A DNA stretch of 64,000 bases from Pleurocapsa sp. PCC 7319 (lineage in GTDB: Bacteria > Cyanobacteriota > Cyanobacteriia > Cyanobacteriales > Xenococcaceae), in assembly GCF_000332195.1 (NCBI RefSeq), contig NZ_KB235922.1, positions 4,747,322 to 4,811,321 of the forward strand. Reading direction: 5' to 3'. Shown piece after piece: positions 26,953 to 36,742 of the stretch (positions within the stretch are counted from its first letter, which is position 1; every line of letters begins with the position of its first letter). Below the pieces are notes generated by a model that saw only the letters and a program-made list of their open reading frames with translations, had not been told where the DNA came from and did no database searches. The position numbers and the translations under genes are program-made.

Positions 26953-27566
26953 GGAAAAATCCGTTAATCCAAAGATTAGCTTAGTATTTCATTAATTTAA
27001 AAGCTATATCTACGCCGTTTGTATTAATCATATAACCAGAATGTAAAAGATATAAATTTTTTTCAACTAACTGTAATTGTCCAAAATCTCAAATATTTTA
27101 AGTCTATTATCTATTAAATCCTTACCAAAAGTACTTGTATTTCACTCAAGACTATATCTGTATTTTTACTTAAATTGTGCAAGCATTAAATAAGAATTCA
27201 GTATTTTTTCTGATGCTAGACATTTAGTTGAATTACATAATTAAGGTTTTAGCTAATCTACCTTGTTAAATAGTCGAATAATACATTAAGCTCAAGCTCG
27301 ATTTTTAGATTGAGCATACAGTTAAACGGTTAAATTATTAAGAAATCAAAAATTCAACTACTTTTCAAGAAAAATAGATTAGTATACATGAGGGATCAAG
27401 GATTTACCTCATGTAATGTATAGGCAAAATGAATATCTAAAGCGGTTATTGCTCGACTATTTCTTAGTTCAGACTATAGGTAGATGTAAGAATTACAAGA
27501 TTATAAGAAATTTGAATATTATCCGCTTAGAGAGTTACATATTAGATAGATTGAGAAATTAAAATC
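26953..27566. other. 614-base gene-less stretch
   Basis: Very AT-rich with no ORF I can support and no tRNA-like fold. The only clear structure is an inverted repeat at 27385-27415: TACATGAGG and CCTCATGTA, perfect 9-bp arms with a 13-base spacer, 151 bases upstream of the DUF1830 gene. Confidence 0.6.
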
Positions 27567-27836
27567 ATGTTATCTCCTCTTTCACAAACTACTCCTAAAC
27601 TAGTCTTGTGCAGCTATGTGAATGCTACTGCTCATATTGAAGTTACTCGCATTACCAATATTCCCAATTGGTACTTTGAGCGAGTTGTTTTTCCTGGACA
27701 ACGTCTAATTTTTGAGGCTCCAGTAACAGCAAAATTAGAAATTCATACAGGTACAGTTATCTGCTCGATTCTGTCAGAAATTATTGATTGTCGTGAGTTA
27801 CAGTTAACTACATCTTTTCCTGCTCACTCAGCGTAG
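27567..27836 (+). CDS. DUF1830-family protein
   Basis: 89 residues. The cyanobacterial DUF1830 core is unmistakable: LVLCSYVNATAHIEVTRI then TNIPNWYFERVVFPGQRL and FEAPVTAKLEIHTG. The family is small, soluble and of unknown function, found almost only in cyanobacteria. The gene is followed by a strong terminator, so it is a single-gene unit. Confidence 0.9.
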   Translation: MLSPLSQTTPKLVLCSYVNATAHIEVTRITNIPNWYFERVVFPGQRLIFEAPVTAKLEIHTGTVICSILSEIIDCRELQLTTSFPAHSA

Positions 27837-27901
27837 CTAGCCAAGCTATTTGAAACATTCTGAAAATTGGATAAAAACAAAAATTTAAGTTTACTTTGCA
27901 C

Positions 27902-27941
27902 AAAGAGATCGCCTTGTACTGGATTATGGCGATCTCTTTTT
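27902..27941 (+). terminator. Terminator after the DUF1830 gene
   Basis: Perfect 12-bp arms AAAGAGATCGCC (27902-27913) and GGCGATCTCTTT (27928-27939), 14-base loop, then a T run through 27941. Confidence 0.9.
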
Positions 27942-27979
27942 CTTATTTAATTAAAACTAGTTACTAATTGTAGTGTAGA

Positions 27980-28651
27980 TTATTCAAATACAGTTGCTCC
28001 AACCAATACATCTGGCCAATTACTATCAGCTTTTTCAATATTTCCTTCTATGTCTTGTAACCATTGTTTTTGTACTTCAGGACTATAGTTGAGATAGAGT
28101 TTTCCATCAACTATTTTCCAAGCTTCAGGGTCAGTTGAGACAACATTACCCTCACTTAAAGCTTTAGCACAGTAACCACCGTATTGAGGAGCGTAGGCTT
28201 CAGGATCTTCCACAAATAGTGCTAGATTTGCTGCACTGGAAAATCTCCAAGTAGCTCCCTGCCATTCGCTTTCGAATTCGCTTTTTCCTTCTACAACTTC
28301 TCCTTTAGTAAAGTACGCCACAGGATCAGTTCCTCGGATAGCGTAGCCACTAGAAGATTCTGTATAAATCATAGGAGCAGATTCAGCAGATTCGGTAGAT
28401 TCGTCGGCTTCGTCAGATCCCGCACAAGGATTTTCGCTGGCGCAAGGATTGGCTCCTGCACAAGGATTTTCGCTGGCGCAAGGATTGGCTCCTGCACAAG
28501 GATTTTCGCTGGCACAGGGATTTTCGCTGGCACAGGGATTAGCTCCCGCACAAGGATAAGCATTAACAATATTAAGGTTGCTGGAAATGCCTGTTAATCC
28601 TAAAGAAATGATTGAAGCAGCAGCAACAGTCGCAAGATATTTAAACTTCAT
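27980..28651 (-). CDS. Exported YHS-domain protein with Cys-rich NPCA repeats
   Basis: 223 residues from the ATG at 28651, giving a normal signal peptide (MKFKYLATVAAASIISLGL); the longer frame adds 16 residues and hides it. After the signal come eight tandem hexapeptides of form (N/Y)PCA(GA/SE), eight cysteines in about 48 residues, then an acidic Ser-rich linker and a YHS domain (GYAIRGTDPVAYFTKGEVVEGKS...FSSAANLALFVEDPEAYAPQYGGYCAKAL). YHS domains occur with metal enzymes; the repeats look metal-binding. Function unknown; the repeat count may vary between strains. Confidence 0.85.
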   Translation of the reverse strand: MKFKYLATVAAASIISLGLTGISSNLNIVNAYPCAGANPCASENPCASENPCAGANPCASENPCAGANPCASENPCAGSDEADESTESAESAPMIYTESSSGYAIRGTDPVAYFTKGEVVEGKSEFESEWQGATWRFSSAANLALFVEDPEAYAPQYGGYCAKALSEGNVVSTDPEAWKIVDGKLYLNYSPEVQKQWLQDIEGNIEKADSNWPDVLVGATVFE

Positions 28652-28748
28652 AAGCTTTATTGAGAGAAAGATTATTGATAATTGTTCATTTTTTTCCATC
28701 TACCCACAAAGTTTAAAAAAAGAAACTTAAATCTTACTTAGAAACAGC

Positions 28749-30323
28749 TTAATTCTTACCGTATCCACCTCCGCCAGGAGTTTCAATAATGAATATATCT
28801 CCTGGTTCCATTTCTACAGTTGCTATACTGCCTAATTCCTTTATGCTTTGATCCTGTTTTTTGAGATAATTTCTGCCAGTTTTGCCTGATGTTCCCACAT
28901 TTAAACCAAAAGGTTTGACTTGGCGACGATTTGATAAAATTCCTGCAGTCATTTTTTCTAAAAAGCGTATCTTTCTAACCACACCATTACCACCACAGTT
29001 ACAACCATTTCCCCCACTTGCATTACGAATACTAAACTCTTCTAACAGTACGGGAAAACGCAATTCTAATATTTCAGGGTCGGTAAGTCGAGAGTTGGTC
29101 ATTTGAGTTTGGATTGCATCTGTACCGTTAAAGTTTTGCCCGGCACCAGAACCGCCACATATAGTTTCGTAATATTGATATTGATCGTTACCAAAAGTGA
29201 AATTATTCATTGTTCCCTGAGATGCTGCCATAACTCCTAACGCAGCATACAGACAATCAGTAATGTTTTGCGAAGTCTCTACATTGCCAGCTACCACCGC
29301 GGCGGGACATTGGGGGTTGAGCATACATCCTTTAGGGATGATAATTTCTAGGGGTTTGAGACAGCCTGCATTGAGAGGAATATTATCTTGAACTAGGGTG
29401 CGGAAGACATATAGAATAGCAGCCTTACATACAGCAGCAGGAGCATTAAAGTTGTTGTCTTGTTGGCTAGAAGTACCTGTAAAATCTATGATTGCTCGCA
29501 GTTGTTCATGATTAATAGTTACTTTTACCTGAATTTTTGCTCCGTTGTCCATTTCACAGCTAAATTCACCGTCTTGAAGTGTGGCGATCGCCTTCTTAAC
29601 TGCGGCTTCAGCGTTATCTTGAACGAATTGCATATACGCTTGTACAGTTTCTAATCCATACTGCTCAACCATTTTGAGTAGTTCCATAACACCGCGGTTA
29701 TTAGCAGCAATTTGGGCTTGAAAATCGGCAATATTTTGCTCGGGATTCCGGGCAGGATAGATATGGTCAGCCAGTATTTCTCGGATCGCAGCTTCTCGAA
29801 AATTCCCTCGCTCAACTAACAGAAAGTTATCGAGTAAAATTCCCTCTTCCTGAATATTGCTACTGAAGGGAGGCATTGATCCAGGAGTAATACCACCGAG
29901 ATCTGCTTGATGTCCTCGGGAGGCAACATAGAAGATCGGTATTGTCTGATCTTGCTCAGAAAAAACAGGAGTAATTGCTGTTACGTCAGGGAGATGAGTT
30001 CCGCCATTGTAGGGATTATTAGACAAATAAACATCACCTGGTTTGATTTTATCTCCTAGATCATTAATTAAACTACTAACACTCGCATCCATAGAACCTA
30101 AATGCACTGGGATATGGGGAGCATTAGCTACCAATGAACCGTGAGCATCAAAAATAGCGCATGAAAAGTCTAATCGCTCCTTGATATTTACCGAAGCTGC
30201 GGTATTTTGCAGTACAATCCCCATCTGTTCGGCAATAAATTGATAAAGGTTATTAAAAATTTCTAACCGAACAGGATCGGGTCGATTGGATTGAGAATTA
30301 GATTGCTGATTTTTAGCATTCAT
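28749..30323 (-). CDS. Hydantoinase B / 5-oxoprolinase beta-type subunit
   Basis: 524 residues. Family features: RLEIFNNLYQFIAEQMGIVLQNTA, DVYLSNNPYNGGTHLPDVT, GGITPGSMPPFS, and the C-terminal GGSGAGQNFNGTDA and NCGGNGVVRK. It would pair with a HyuA subunit to open hydantoin or 5-oxoproline rings with ATP. No hyuA lies nearby, so the partner must be elsewhere or the gene is an orphan. Full length for the family. Confidence 0.88.
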   Translation of the reverse strand: MNAKNQQSNSQSNRPDPVRLEIFNNLYQFIAEQMGIVLQNTAASVNIKERLDFSCAIFDAHGSLVANAPHIPVHLGSMDASVSSLINDLGDKIKPGDVYLSNNPYNGGTHLPDVTAITPVFSEQDQTIPIFYVASRGHQADLGGITPGSMPPFSSNIQEEGILLDNFLLVERGNFREAAIREILADHIYPARNPEQNIADFQAQIAANNRGVMELLKMVEQYGLETVQAYMQFVQDNAEAAVKKAIATLQDGEFSCEMDNGAKIQVKVTINHEQLRAIIDFTGTSSQQDNNFNAPAAVCKAAILYVFRTLVQDNIPLNAGCLKPLEIIIPKGCMLNPQCPAAVVAGNVETSQNITDCLYAALGVMAASQGTMNNFTFGNDQYQYYETICGGSGAGQNFNGTDAIQTQMTNSRLTDPEILELRFPVLLEEFSIRNASGGNGCNCGGNGVVRKIRFLEKMTAGILSNRRQVKPFGLNVGTSGKTGRNYLKKQDQSIKELGSIATVEMEPGDIFIIETPGGGGYGKN

Positions 30324-30683
30324 CTTTTTTTAGGATGATCTTATAGCGATCACTCTATTTATAATGATCAAAATTAATCATGATCAAAAAATTTTATTTG
30401 GCGATCGCACGAAGCGCGGTGGCAAAGCCAATCGCTCATAGAGCTGACTCAAACCATAATTGATCTTTAGTGGGCGGAAACGCTCGGGTTCCCCGAGCAT
30501 GTTCCACGACCAGTGTTTCACGGGCAATTCGCCCCTACGAAACTTACTGCGCTTTCCAAATGAGTGATCACATCGATTGAATTTAAAGAAGCTGAGAGCT
30601 GAGAGCTAAGAGCTACGAACTAGCTAATCAATAACGTAGTCTATTCAATTGAAAACGACTGTAAATAGAATGACTATCGCAAT
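30324..30683. other. Gene-less region with dispersed repeats
   Basis: No gene. About 30402-30436 carries HIP1 and the GGCAAAGCCAATCGCT repeat arm shared with 7630-7692. 30482-30498 is a small hairpin (GCTCGGG/CCCGAGC). 30520-30540 has half of the GGGCGAN..CGCCCCTAC palindrome family. 30591-30618 has AGAGCTG/AGAGCTA heptamers. Confidence 0.6.
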
Positions 30684-31250
30684 CTAATCTTTGCCACGAT
30701 TAAAAATATTCGAAATATTTAAAAATATAGTAGCGATCGCTTTGAAGAAACTGGGTTTTTCTTCGGTGGGAGTAGAAGATACTGCAGATTCTGATGTTTT
30801 GTTAGTCGGAGGAGTTGATGTGTCAGCAGATTTGGTTACTACTGGGGATGGCTCACTAACTCTTGGTGCTGGGGGAGGTTCCACTGCGATTGGGGTTTGC
30901 TCTTCTGGAGTTCCCACTACCGGACTTTCTATTGCTGGGGAAGTCTGCTCTGTTGTGGTCTCCATCACAGGATTTGAGGTTTCTGTGACCGCAGATTCAG
31001 TTGGAGGCGATGATAACGCATGACACTTATTGAGGAATTCCTCTAGTTTTTGACGATCATCCAAAGCAGCTTGACGGGCACTAGCAGCAAATTCAGCGAT
31101 GTCATTCTTACCTATATAAGAAAGCCATTTTTCTATGTCTTCTCTAACCAGATAATTGGTACCATCTGCAGGAAATTGTTGACATAGTTTTAGTAAATCT
31201 TCTGCACTATAGGCTAATTGACCATTAGCAAATTGAAAAGGCTGAGTCAT
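30684..31250 (-). CDS. Hypothetical protein with conserved-looking N-domain and Pro/Thr linker
   Basis: 188 residues. The first 80 (FANGQLAYSAEDLLKLCQQF, DIEKWLSYIGKNDIAEFAASARQAAL) look like a compact helical domain. About 80-165 is a low-complexity Pro/Thr/Ser/Glu linker. The C-terminus is a short amphipathic or membrane-interacting helix (FFKAIATIFLNISNIFNR). No family named. The linker plus terminal helix suggests a tethered domain. Confidence 0.65.
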   Translation of the reverse strand: MTQPFQFANGQLAYSAEDLLKLCQQFPADGTNYLVREDIEKWLSYIGKNDIAEFAASARQAALDDRQKLEEFLNKCHALSSPPTESAVTETSNPVMETTTEQTSPAIESPVVGTPEEQTPIAVEPPPAPRVSEPSPVVTKSADTSTPPTNKTSESAVSSTPTEEKPSFFKAIATIFLNISNIFNRGKD

Positions 31251-31344
31251 GATGATGTAGTAGTTTTAAGATCAGAAAAAAGTTCAACTTTATCTTGGCA
31301 CAGGTATATCGATAAAACTTTTACAAAGTTACTCTATTTTGACT

Positions 31345-31971
31345 TTAGGCAGGTACTTTCATACCTTGTGCTACTGCTGGACGTTGCTGCAAGGTTTCAT
31401 ACCAGCGTTTAAGCTCTGTATGTTGATCTAAAGTCAATTCCATAAATTTATATGCAGCTATCCAGGGATATATAGCAATATCAGCAATAGAATAATCACC
31501 GCTAACATACTCAGTTTTGGCTAATTGAGTATTCAAGACATCATAAAGTCTTAGAGTTTCTTTTTGATAGCGCTCAATCGCGTAGGGGATTTTTTCTGGG
31601 GCATATTTATAGAAATGATTATATTGTCCAAACATGGGACCGACGCTACCCATCTGGAACATTAACCATTCAATCGTTTGAAAACGCTGCTTGGGTTCGG
31701 TTGAGAGCAGCTTTCCAGTTTTTTCCGCTAGATAAATCAAAATTGCTCCTGATTCAAATACGGTAATATCTGCATCACGATCTACAATAGCGGGAATTTT
31801 GCTGTTAGGATTGATTGCCACAAAATCAGGGGTAAACTGTTCGCCTTTAGTAATATCTATTTTATGAACTGTGTAGTCTAACCCTAGTTCTTCCAACATG
31901 ATCGAGGCTTTGCGACCGTTGGGAGTACTAAAAGTATAAAGATCAATCATTTTTTGCTCGCTAATTGCCAT
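31345..31971 (-). CDS. Glutathione S-transferase (YfcG/YghU-like)
   Basis: 208 residues from the ATG at 31971, or 201 from the ATG at 31950, which would start right at MIDLYTFSTPNGRK. Thioredoxin-fold N-domain with STPNGRKASIMLEELGLDY, NPNSKIPAIVD and ESGAILIYLAEKTG, then the helical C-domain. The N-terminal Thr/Asn pair resembles the disulfide-bond oxidoreductase-type (nu-class) GSTs. It probably uses glutathione in redox or detoxification chemistry. Neighbours are unrelated. Confidence 0.9.
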   Translation of the reverse strand: MAISEQKMIDLYTFSTPNGRKASIMLEELGLDYTVHKIDITKGEQFTPDFVAINPNSKIPAIVDRDADITVFESGAILIYLAEKTGKLLSTEPKQRFQTIEWLMFQMGSVGPMFGQYNHFYKYAPEKIPYAIERYQKETLRLYDVLNTQLAKTEYVSGDYSIADIAIYPWIAAYKFMELTLDQHTELKRWYETLQQRPAVAQGMKVPA

Positions 31972-32082
31972 CAAGAATAAATTTGTCAAACAAGGGAGGC
32001 TCAAATACTTCCCTTATCTCTGTAAACTATTAACTAAGTTTAATGATGTGATCTTAGAATAATTAATAGTTTATTGGTTGAA

Positions 32083-32952
32083 ATGAGCAATACAGTTTGG
32101 GAATTAGATTTTTATTCACGTCCAGTTTTAGACGAAGATGGCAAAAAACTTTGGGAAGTTCTGATTTGTGAGAGTCCCAATGATATGGCGAGATCACCTG
32201 ATAGTTTATTTAGGTATGCTCAATATTGCTCCAGTAAAACAGTTAATTCTCTATGGTTAAGGGAAGCCATCGAAAAAGCGATCGCTGAAGCGGAATCATC
32301 ACCTAAAAAAATTCGTTTCTTCCGTCGTCAGATGAATAATATGATCGTTAAAGCTTGTGAGGATGTGGGAATTACCCCAGTACCTAGTCGTCGTACTTAT
32401 GCTCTCAATCAATGGATAGAAAAAAGAATGCAAGATGTCTATCCGCAGGAAGAGGGATTTGACCTCAAAACTGCTAATACGACTTCAGTACAATATCCAG
32501 CCCTAAACCCGATTCCCTTACCTGATGCAGTCCGAGGAGATCAAGGGGACAAATGGCTTTTTGTTAGTTTGCCTGCATCTGATTTTGAGGAAATGAAAGA
32601 ATGGGATATTGCTTTTGAAGAATCCTTTGCTCTTTCGCTTTTAGATATTGCCCCCAATACCATCATTCCTGGTTTAATCATTTACTCTCCCCGTGCTAAT
32701 CCTCTTGCGGCATGGATGTCTGGATTAGAAATGGGTTTTTTAAGATTTGATGCAGAATTGCGCCCTCAATTACGTTTGGAAACAAGTTTGAGTGATAGTT
32801 GGACACTCGTCAATTTAACTAGTAAAGAAACTGTCAAACAGGCACAAGATTTTGAAATAGCTAAACAAACAGCAAACGGAGCACACTTTTTGGCAGTACA
32901 ATCGTCTCCAGAGTCAGAGTCTTTTGCTGGATTTTGGCTGTTGAAAGAGTGA
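32083..32952 (+). CDS. Tab2/Atab2-family RNA-binding protein
   Basis: 289 residues from the ATG at 32083; an in-frame TTG three codons upstream is weaker. N-terminal TVWELDFYSRPVLDEDGKKLWEVLICES and the SVQYPALNPIPLPDAVRGDQGDKW and FLAVQSSPESESFAGFWLL segments are typical. Chloroplast relatives (Tab2, Atab2) activate translation of photosystem I and II messages; the cyanobacterial protein is presumed to bind RNA likewise. Single gene, no operon partners. Confidence 0.9.
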   Translation: MSNTVWELDFYSRPVLDEDGKKLWEVLICESPNDMARSPDSLFRYAQYCSSKTVNSLWLREAIEKAIAEAESSPKKIRFFRRQMNNMIVKACEDVGITPVPSRRTYALNQWIEKRMQDVYPQEEGFDLKTANTTSVQYPALNPIPLPDAVRGDQGDKWLFVSLPASDFEEMKEWDIAFEESFALSLLDIAPNTIIPGLIIYSPRANPLAAWMSGLEMGFLRFDAELRPQLRLETSLSDSWTLVNLTSKETVKQAQDFEIAKQTANGAHFLAVQSSPESESFAGFWLLKE

Positions 32953-33019
32953 TTTGACGACTAATATAGATTGATTTGGTTGATACCAAGTTTAGTTATC
33001 AACCATTAGCTTAATAGCT

Positions 33020-33556
33020 TTATTCAGATTTAGAGGAGACTAATCGCTTCTCAAGTGAGTTGATACGACGCTGGGCAATCTTATTTTCAGGATCGATTTT
33101 GAGGACTTCTTTATAGGTTTCCACAGCTTTAATGATCATCTGCTTTTTCTCATAAACATTTCCCAAATTATTGAGGGCAATCACATATTCAGGATATAGT
33201 TTCAGAGCATCCTTATATTGGCGAATCGCAATATCATATTGTTCTTGAGCAAAATAAGCGTAGCCCATAGCATTATGAATTAGAGCTTGATTTTCTGCTT
33301 CTAATTCTTTATCTACTTTTAAAGCCTTATTTAAGAGGGTTATCGATTGCACAAAAAGCTTTTTCTCTAGATAGAGACTACCTAATTCATAATATTCTTC
33401 AGCAGTACCTTTTTCTTGTTTAAGTTTTTTTTGCAGACGGGAGAAAGTACTTTCTTGCTTTCGCGTTTTGATTACTTCTCGCAAAATATAAATGGCGGCA
33501 AAGACTAATATTGCTAGTAAAGCGGAAATATATACAACAGGTAGATTCTCAGTCAT
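33020..33556 (-). CDS. ycf37: Ycf37-like TPR protein (photosystem I assembly)
   Basis: 178 residues. One N-terminal membrane helix (about 7-25, VYISALLAILVFAAIYIL), then three TPR units including EEYYELGSLYLEKKLFVQSITLLNKAL and NLGNVYEKKQMIIKAVETYKEVL. This is the layout and sequence pattern of Ycf37, which associates with photosystem I during assembly or stabilisation in cyanobacteria and red algal plastids. Its thylakoid location and role follow from the family. Confidence 0.85.
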   Translation of the reverse strand: MTENLPVVYISALLAILVFAAIYILREVIKTRKQESTFSRLQKKLKQEKGTAEEYYELGSLYLEKKLFVQSITLLNKALKVDKELEAENQALIHNAMGYAYFAQEQYDIAIRQYKDALKLYPEYVIALNNLGNVYEKKQMIIKAVETYKEVLKIDPENKIAQRRINSLEKRLVSSKSE

Positions 33557-34064
33557 ATGCGATCGCAGCAGTTTAACTTATGATGATTAACTTAATTTTA
33601 TAGTCTCTGATGATTGTCCCATATCTAATTATTTAAAATTCTGACTGTTAACAAAATGTTGAAGCATAGGTAATATTTTAATTAGTGCTGCATTTATCTT
33701 AAAGCTTAAAGCCTTTAGCCTTTAGCTTTTAGCCTTGGTTTGACTGCTAAAAGCGTAATTGAGTTTAAGACTCCAACCTCTTAGGTCGTCGACAATCAGG
33801 TAGAGTTTAAGACTCTATTTGATTGAAGCTAATAGCTAATAGCTAATAGCTAATGCTACGGCGTAGCCGTTTCTTTATTTTTAGCAGCGATCGCCGTAAT
33901 TTCTCTGCTAGTTAGGGGCATTGGGTTAATCTGTGACCGTTGATGAATTATTTTGACAAAAAGAATTTGTAAATTTAGCCGCAATAAAGTCAATTACAAC
34001 TCAAAAAGAGCTAAATTTAGAATATCGGCTCCTGAAACCTAACAACCAAATTTGCTGGATTAGA
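33557..34064. other. Gene-less stretch with heptamer repeats and a lost kinase 5' end
   Basis: 33698-33735 has TTAAAGC/CTTTAGC units, and 33826-33853 has four AGCTAAT units followed by a CGGCGTAGCCG hairpin. From 33957 to 34064 the kinase frame continues upstream of its predicted start and encodes recognisable PAS sequence, ending at an in-frame TGA at 33954. Confidence 0.65.
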
Positions 34065-35273
34065 GTGTCAGGAAAATTATTTGACGATAGCTATGGGCAA
34101 GGAATTCAGCTGACGGGATTAGTGACAGACATTACTCAAGAAAAACAAAATTCAACAGAACTGCCAAATATTAATCGCGCTCAACCATCAAACGTAGTGC
34201 AATCTCTTAAAAAGCTAGAAACTTTACTGAATCTCATTCCTTATTATCTTTTCGTGGTGGATATTCAGACTAAATCGATCATGATTATGAATTTGGGACT
34301 AGCTAAAAGTCTGGGTTTAACTAACCCCGAAGCAAGTAAAGGTAAAATGATTACCGAATGTTTTGCACCAGATTATGCCCGCCAGATTCTGAGACTTCAC
34401 CAGCAAGTTTTGGCTGATCAACAGGTGCTACATCTTCAGGAAGAAGTAACCCTACCTGATGGCATTCATTATTTTGATACCGTTATTACTCCTTTACACA
34501 ATGATAATGGTGAGATGTACGCCATCTTACATACCTCTAATGAGATTCCTAATTTAGCCGCTACTCAAGAAGCTCTGTCCCAACGTACTCTTCAATTAGA
34601 AGCTGCAAATAGAGAGCTAGAATCTTTTTCTTATTCGGTTTCTCATGATTTACAAGCTCCTTTGAGAGTTATTAATGGTTTTAGTCAAGTACTTTGGGAT
34701 AATTATCAGTTTAGTTTAGATGACCGAGGTAGACACTATCTCCAAAGAATTCAGGCTAACAGTCAAAGGATGAGCAATTTAATTGATGCCCTATTGCAGC
34801 TTTCTCGGGTTACTCGAAGCCAAATGCAATCTATTAGCGTTAATTTAAGCGAGATTGCCCAGGATATTATTGAAGAACTAAAGGGAGCCGCTCCTGAGCG
34901 TCAGGTGAAGTTTGAAATTGCCTCCAACTTGATCGCCCAAGGAGATCCGCAATTATTAAGGATTGTGTTAAGTAATTTGCTTGATAATGCCTGGAAATAT
35001 ACTTCTAAGCGATCGCAAGCAAAAATTGAATTTAATGTTTTATCTGACGATAAATCTCAATCTACTTACTATGTCAGGGACAATGGAGCCGGATTCGATC
35101 TTGAATATGCTGGCAAACTTTTTACTGCTTTTAAAAGACTCCACAGTCAACAAGATTTTCCCGGTACTGGAATCGGGTTAGCAACAGTTCAGCGTATTAT
35201 CTATCGTCATGGTGGTAAAGTGTGGGCAGAAGGCGAATGCGATCGCGGTGCCACAATTTATTTTTCTCTTTAA
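34065..35273 (+). CDS. PAS-domain sensor histidine kinase, 5'-truncated
   Basis: 402 residues from GTG. The frame opens inside a PAS/PAC domain: in-frame codons upstream (33957-34064) read EYRLLKPNNQICWIRV just before the start, so the N-terminal PAS is cut. Next is a full PAS domain (about 50-165), the phosphoacceptor H195 region FSYSVSHDLQAPLRVINGFSQ, and an ATPase domain with NLLDNAWKYTSK and GTGIGLATVQRII. No receiver. The kinase core looks intact and could work, but the sensor has lost its front end. Confidence 0.75.
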   Translation: MSGKLFDDSYGQGIQLTGLVTDITQEKQNSTELPNINRAQPSNVVQSLKKLETLLNLIPYYLFVVDIQTKSIMIMNLGLAKSLGLTNPEASKGKMITECFAPDYARQILRLHQQVLADQQVLHLQEEVTLPDGIHYFDTVITPLHNDNGEMYAILHTSNEIPNLAATQEALSQRTLQLEAANRELESFSYSVSHDLQAPLRVINGFSQVLWDNYQFSLDDRGRHYLQRIQANSQRMSNLIDALLQLSRVTRSQMQSISVNLSEIAQDIIEELKGAAPERQVKFEIASNLIAQGDPQLLRIVLSNLLDNAWKYTSKRSQAKIEFNVLSDDKSQSTYYVRDNGAGFDLEYAGKLFTAFKRLHSQQDFPGTGIGLATVQRIIYRHGGKVWAEGECDRGATIYFSL

Positions 35274-35274
35274 C

Positions 35275-35312
35275 AAAAGCTGAAAGCTTAGAGCTTAGAG
35301 CTGAAAGCTATA
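35275..35312. repeat. AGAGCTT/GAAAGCT heptamer repeat
   Basis: Run of AAAGCTG, AAAGCTT, AGAGCTT, AGAGCTG, AAAGCTA units immediately after the kinase stop, in the convergent gap to aroA. Confidence 0.75.
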
Positions 35313-35333
35313 AAAAAGTTTTATAGTAAGTAA

Positions 35334-36683
35334 TTATGACGTTAGTACTTCTGTAAGAGTGCTGACAAAATTAGGATAAGAAATTGAAGCAGCTTCCGCA
35401 CGGTGAATTGTGGTTTTCCCCTGAGCATTCAAGGCAGCGATCGCCAAACTCATGGCAATGCGATGATCGGTAAAACTATCGACTTCTGCTCCCTTAAGGT
35501 CGTTACCACCAGTAATTTCCAACCCATCTGGTAATTCCTTAATATTGGCTCCCATTTTGCCCAATTCCGTCGCCATTACTGCCAAGCGATCGCTCTCTTT
35601 AACTCTTAATTCTGCCGCGTCTTTAATCACTGTTGTACCTTTAGCAAAAGCTGCTGCCACAGCTAGAATGGGAATTTCATCAATTAGACGAGGAATCAAA
35701 TCTCCGGCAATTTCACAGCCTTGGAGTTGACTAGATTTAACACGTAAGTCGGCTACAGGTTCTCCTGCTACCATTCGCTCATTTTCTCTGGAGATATCAG
35801 CTTCCATCATCTCCAACGCTTCTAAAACTCCAGTACGGGTAGGATTAACTCCCACATTATTAATTAGTAGATTTGATCCTGGTAAGATCGCGCCAGCTAC
35901 CAACCAGAATGCTGCGGAGCTAATATCCCCAGGCACAATTACTTTTTGTCCCTGTAGTCTTGGTTTGCCAATTAAAGTCACGCTGTTACTATCAGAGTCA
36001 ATTTCTAAAGTTGCCCCAAAAGCCTGAAGCATTCTTTCACTGTGATCTCGAGATAAAGCAGGTTCCGTAACAGTAGTTTTGCCATCTACCATTAATCCAG
36101 CTAATAAGACACAAGATTTAACTTGAGCCGAAGCGATCGGGGAATGATAGTGAGTGGGTTGTAATTGTTGCCCCTTTACTGCCAGAGGAGCAAGAGAATT
36201 ATCTTGGCGACCCCAAATGGTCGCTCCCATTTGTTCTAAGGGTTTTACTACCCGCGACATAGGGCGCGATCGCAAGGAATGATCCCCTGTTACCATAAAC
36301 AGACGATCAGGATGAGATGCCAGTAAGCCTAGCATTAAGCGTATAGTTGTACCTGAATTTCCAGCATCCAAGATATCCTGAGGCTCTTGCAAATTTCCTA
36401 AGCCGACTCCTTGAACTACCACCTGTTGGGAATTTAATTCAGATATTTCAGCTCCCATTGACCGAAAACAGGCTGCTGTACTTCGGGGATCTTCTCCTAA
36501 CAATAAGCCTTCAATTACCGTTTCTCCTGTTGCGATCGCTCCCAGCATCAAAGCACGATGGGAAATCGATTTATCTCCTGGGATAGTAATACTTCCCTTA
36601 ACTGTGATCCCTGAAGCAGTGGGATTAATTAGTAATTTTTGAGAATGTTCGGTGTCTTGAGTGCTTACAATCGAGGAAGACAT
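35334..36683 (-). CDS. aroA: 3-phosphoshikimate 1-carboxyvinyltransferase (EPSP synthase)
   Basis: 449 residues from the ATG at 36683; the longer frame would overlap the next gene and adds an atypical start. Family motifs: [20 protein letters not shown] near the N-terminus, [27 protein letters not shown] and the C-terminal DGLEITGG and [13 protein letters not shown]. It joins shikimate-3-phosphate and PEP in chorismate synthesis. The LDAGNSGTT segment has the LxAGNSGT-type active site of the class II (CP4-like) enzymes, as usual in cyanobacteria. Confidence 0.95.
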   Translation of the reverse strand: MSSSIVSTQDTEHSQKLLINPTASGITVKGSITIPGDKSISHRALMLGAIATGETVIEGLLLGEDPRSTAACFRSMGAEISELNSQQVVVQGVGLGNLQEPQDILDAGNSGTTIRLMLGLLASHPDRLFMVTGDHSLRSRPMSRVVKPLEQMGATIWGRQDNSLAPLAVKGQQLQPTHYHSPIASAQVKSCVLLAGLMVDGKTTVTEPALSRDHSERMLQAFGATLEIDSDSNSVTLIGKPRLQGQKVIVPGDISSAAFWLVAGAILPGSNLLINNVGVNPTRTGVLEALEMMEADISRENERMVAGEPVADLRVKSSQLQGCEIAGDLIPRLIDEIPILAVAAAFAKGTTVIKDAAELRVKESDRLAVMATELGKMGANIKELPDGLEITGGNDLKGAEVDSFTDHRIAMSLAIAALNAQGKTTIHRAEAASISYPNFVSTLTEVLTS

Positions 36684-36742
36684 AAAAGTGTAGCAGCAAT
36701 AATTTTCGTAGCCAATCTTACCAGAGTTTACCACTTGTAATC

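Noticed and set aside
28369-28569. Overlapping frame on the same strand rich in LVREPI-type repeats
   Set aside because: It is the NPCA repeat of the YHS protein read in another frame.
30691-31023. Gly/Val/Ser-rich frame opposite the Pro/Thr linker protein
   Set aside because: Low-complexity mirror of the linker; the minus-strand frame has the structured N-domain.
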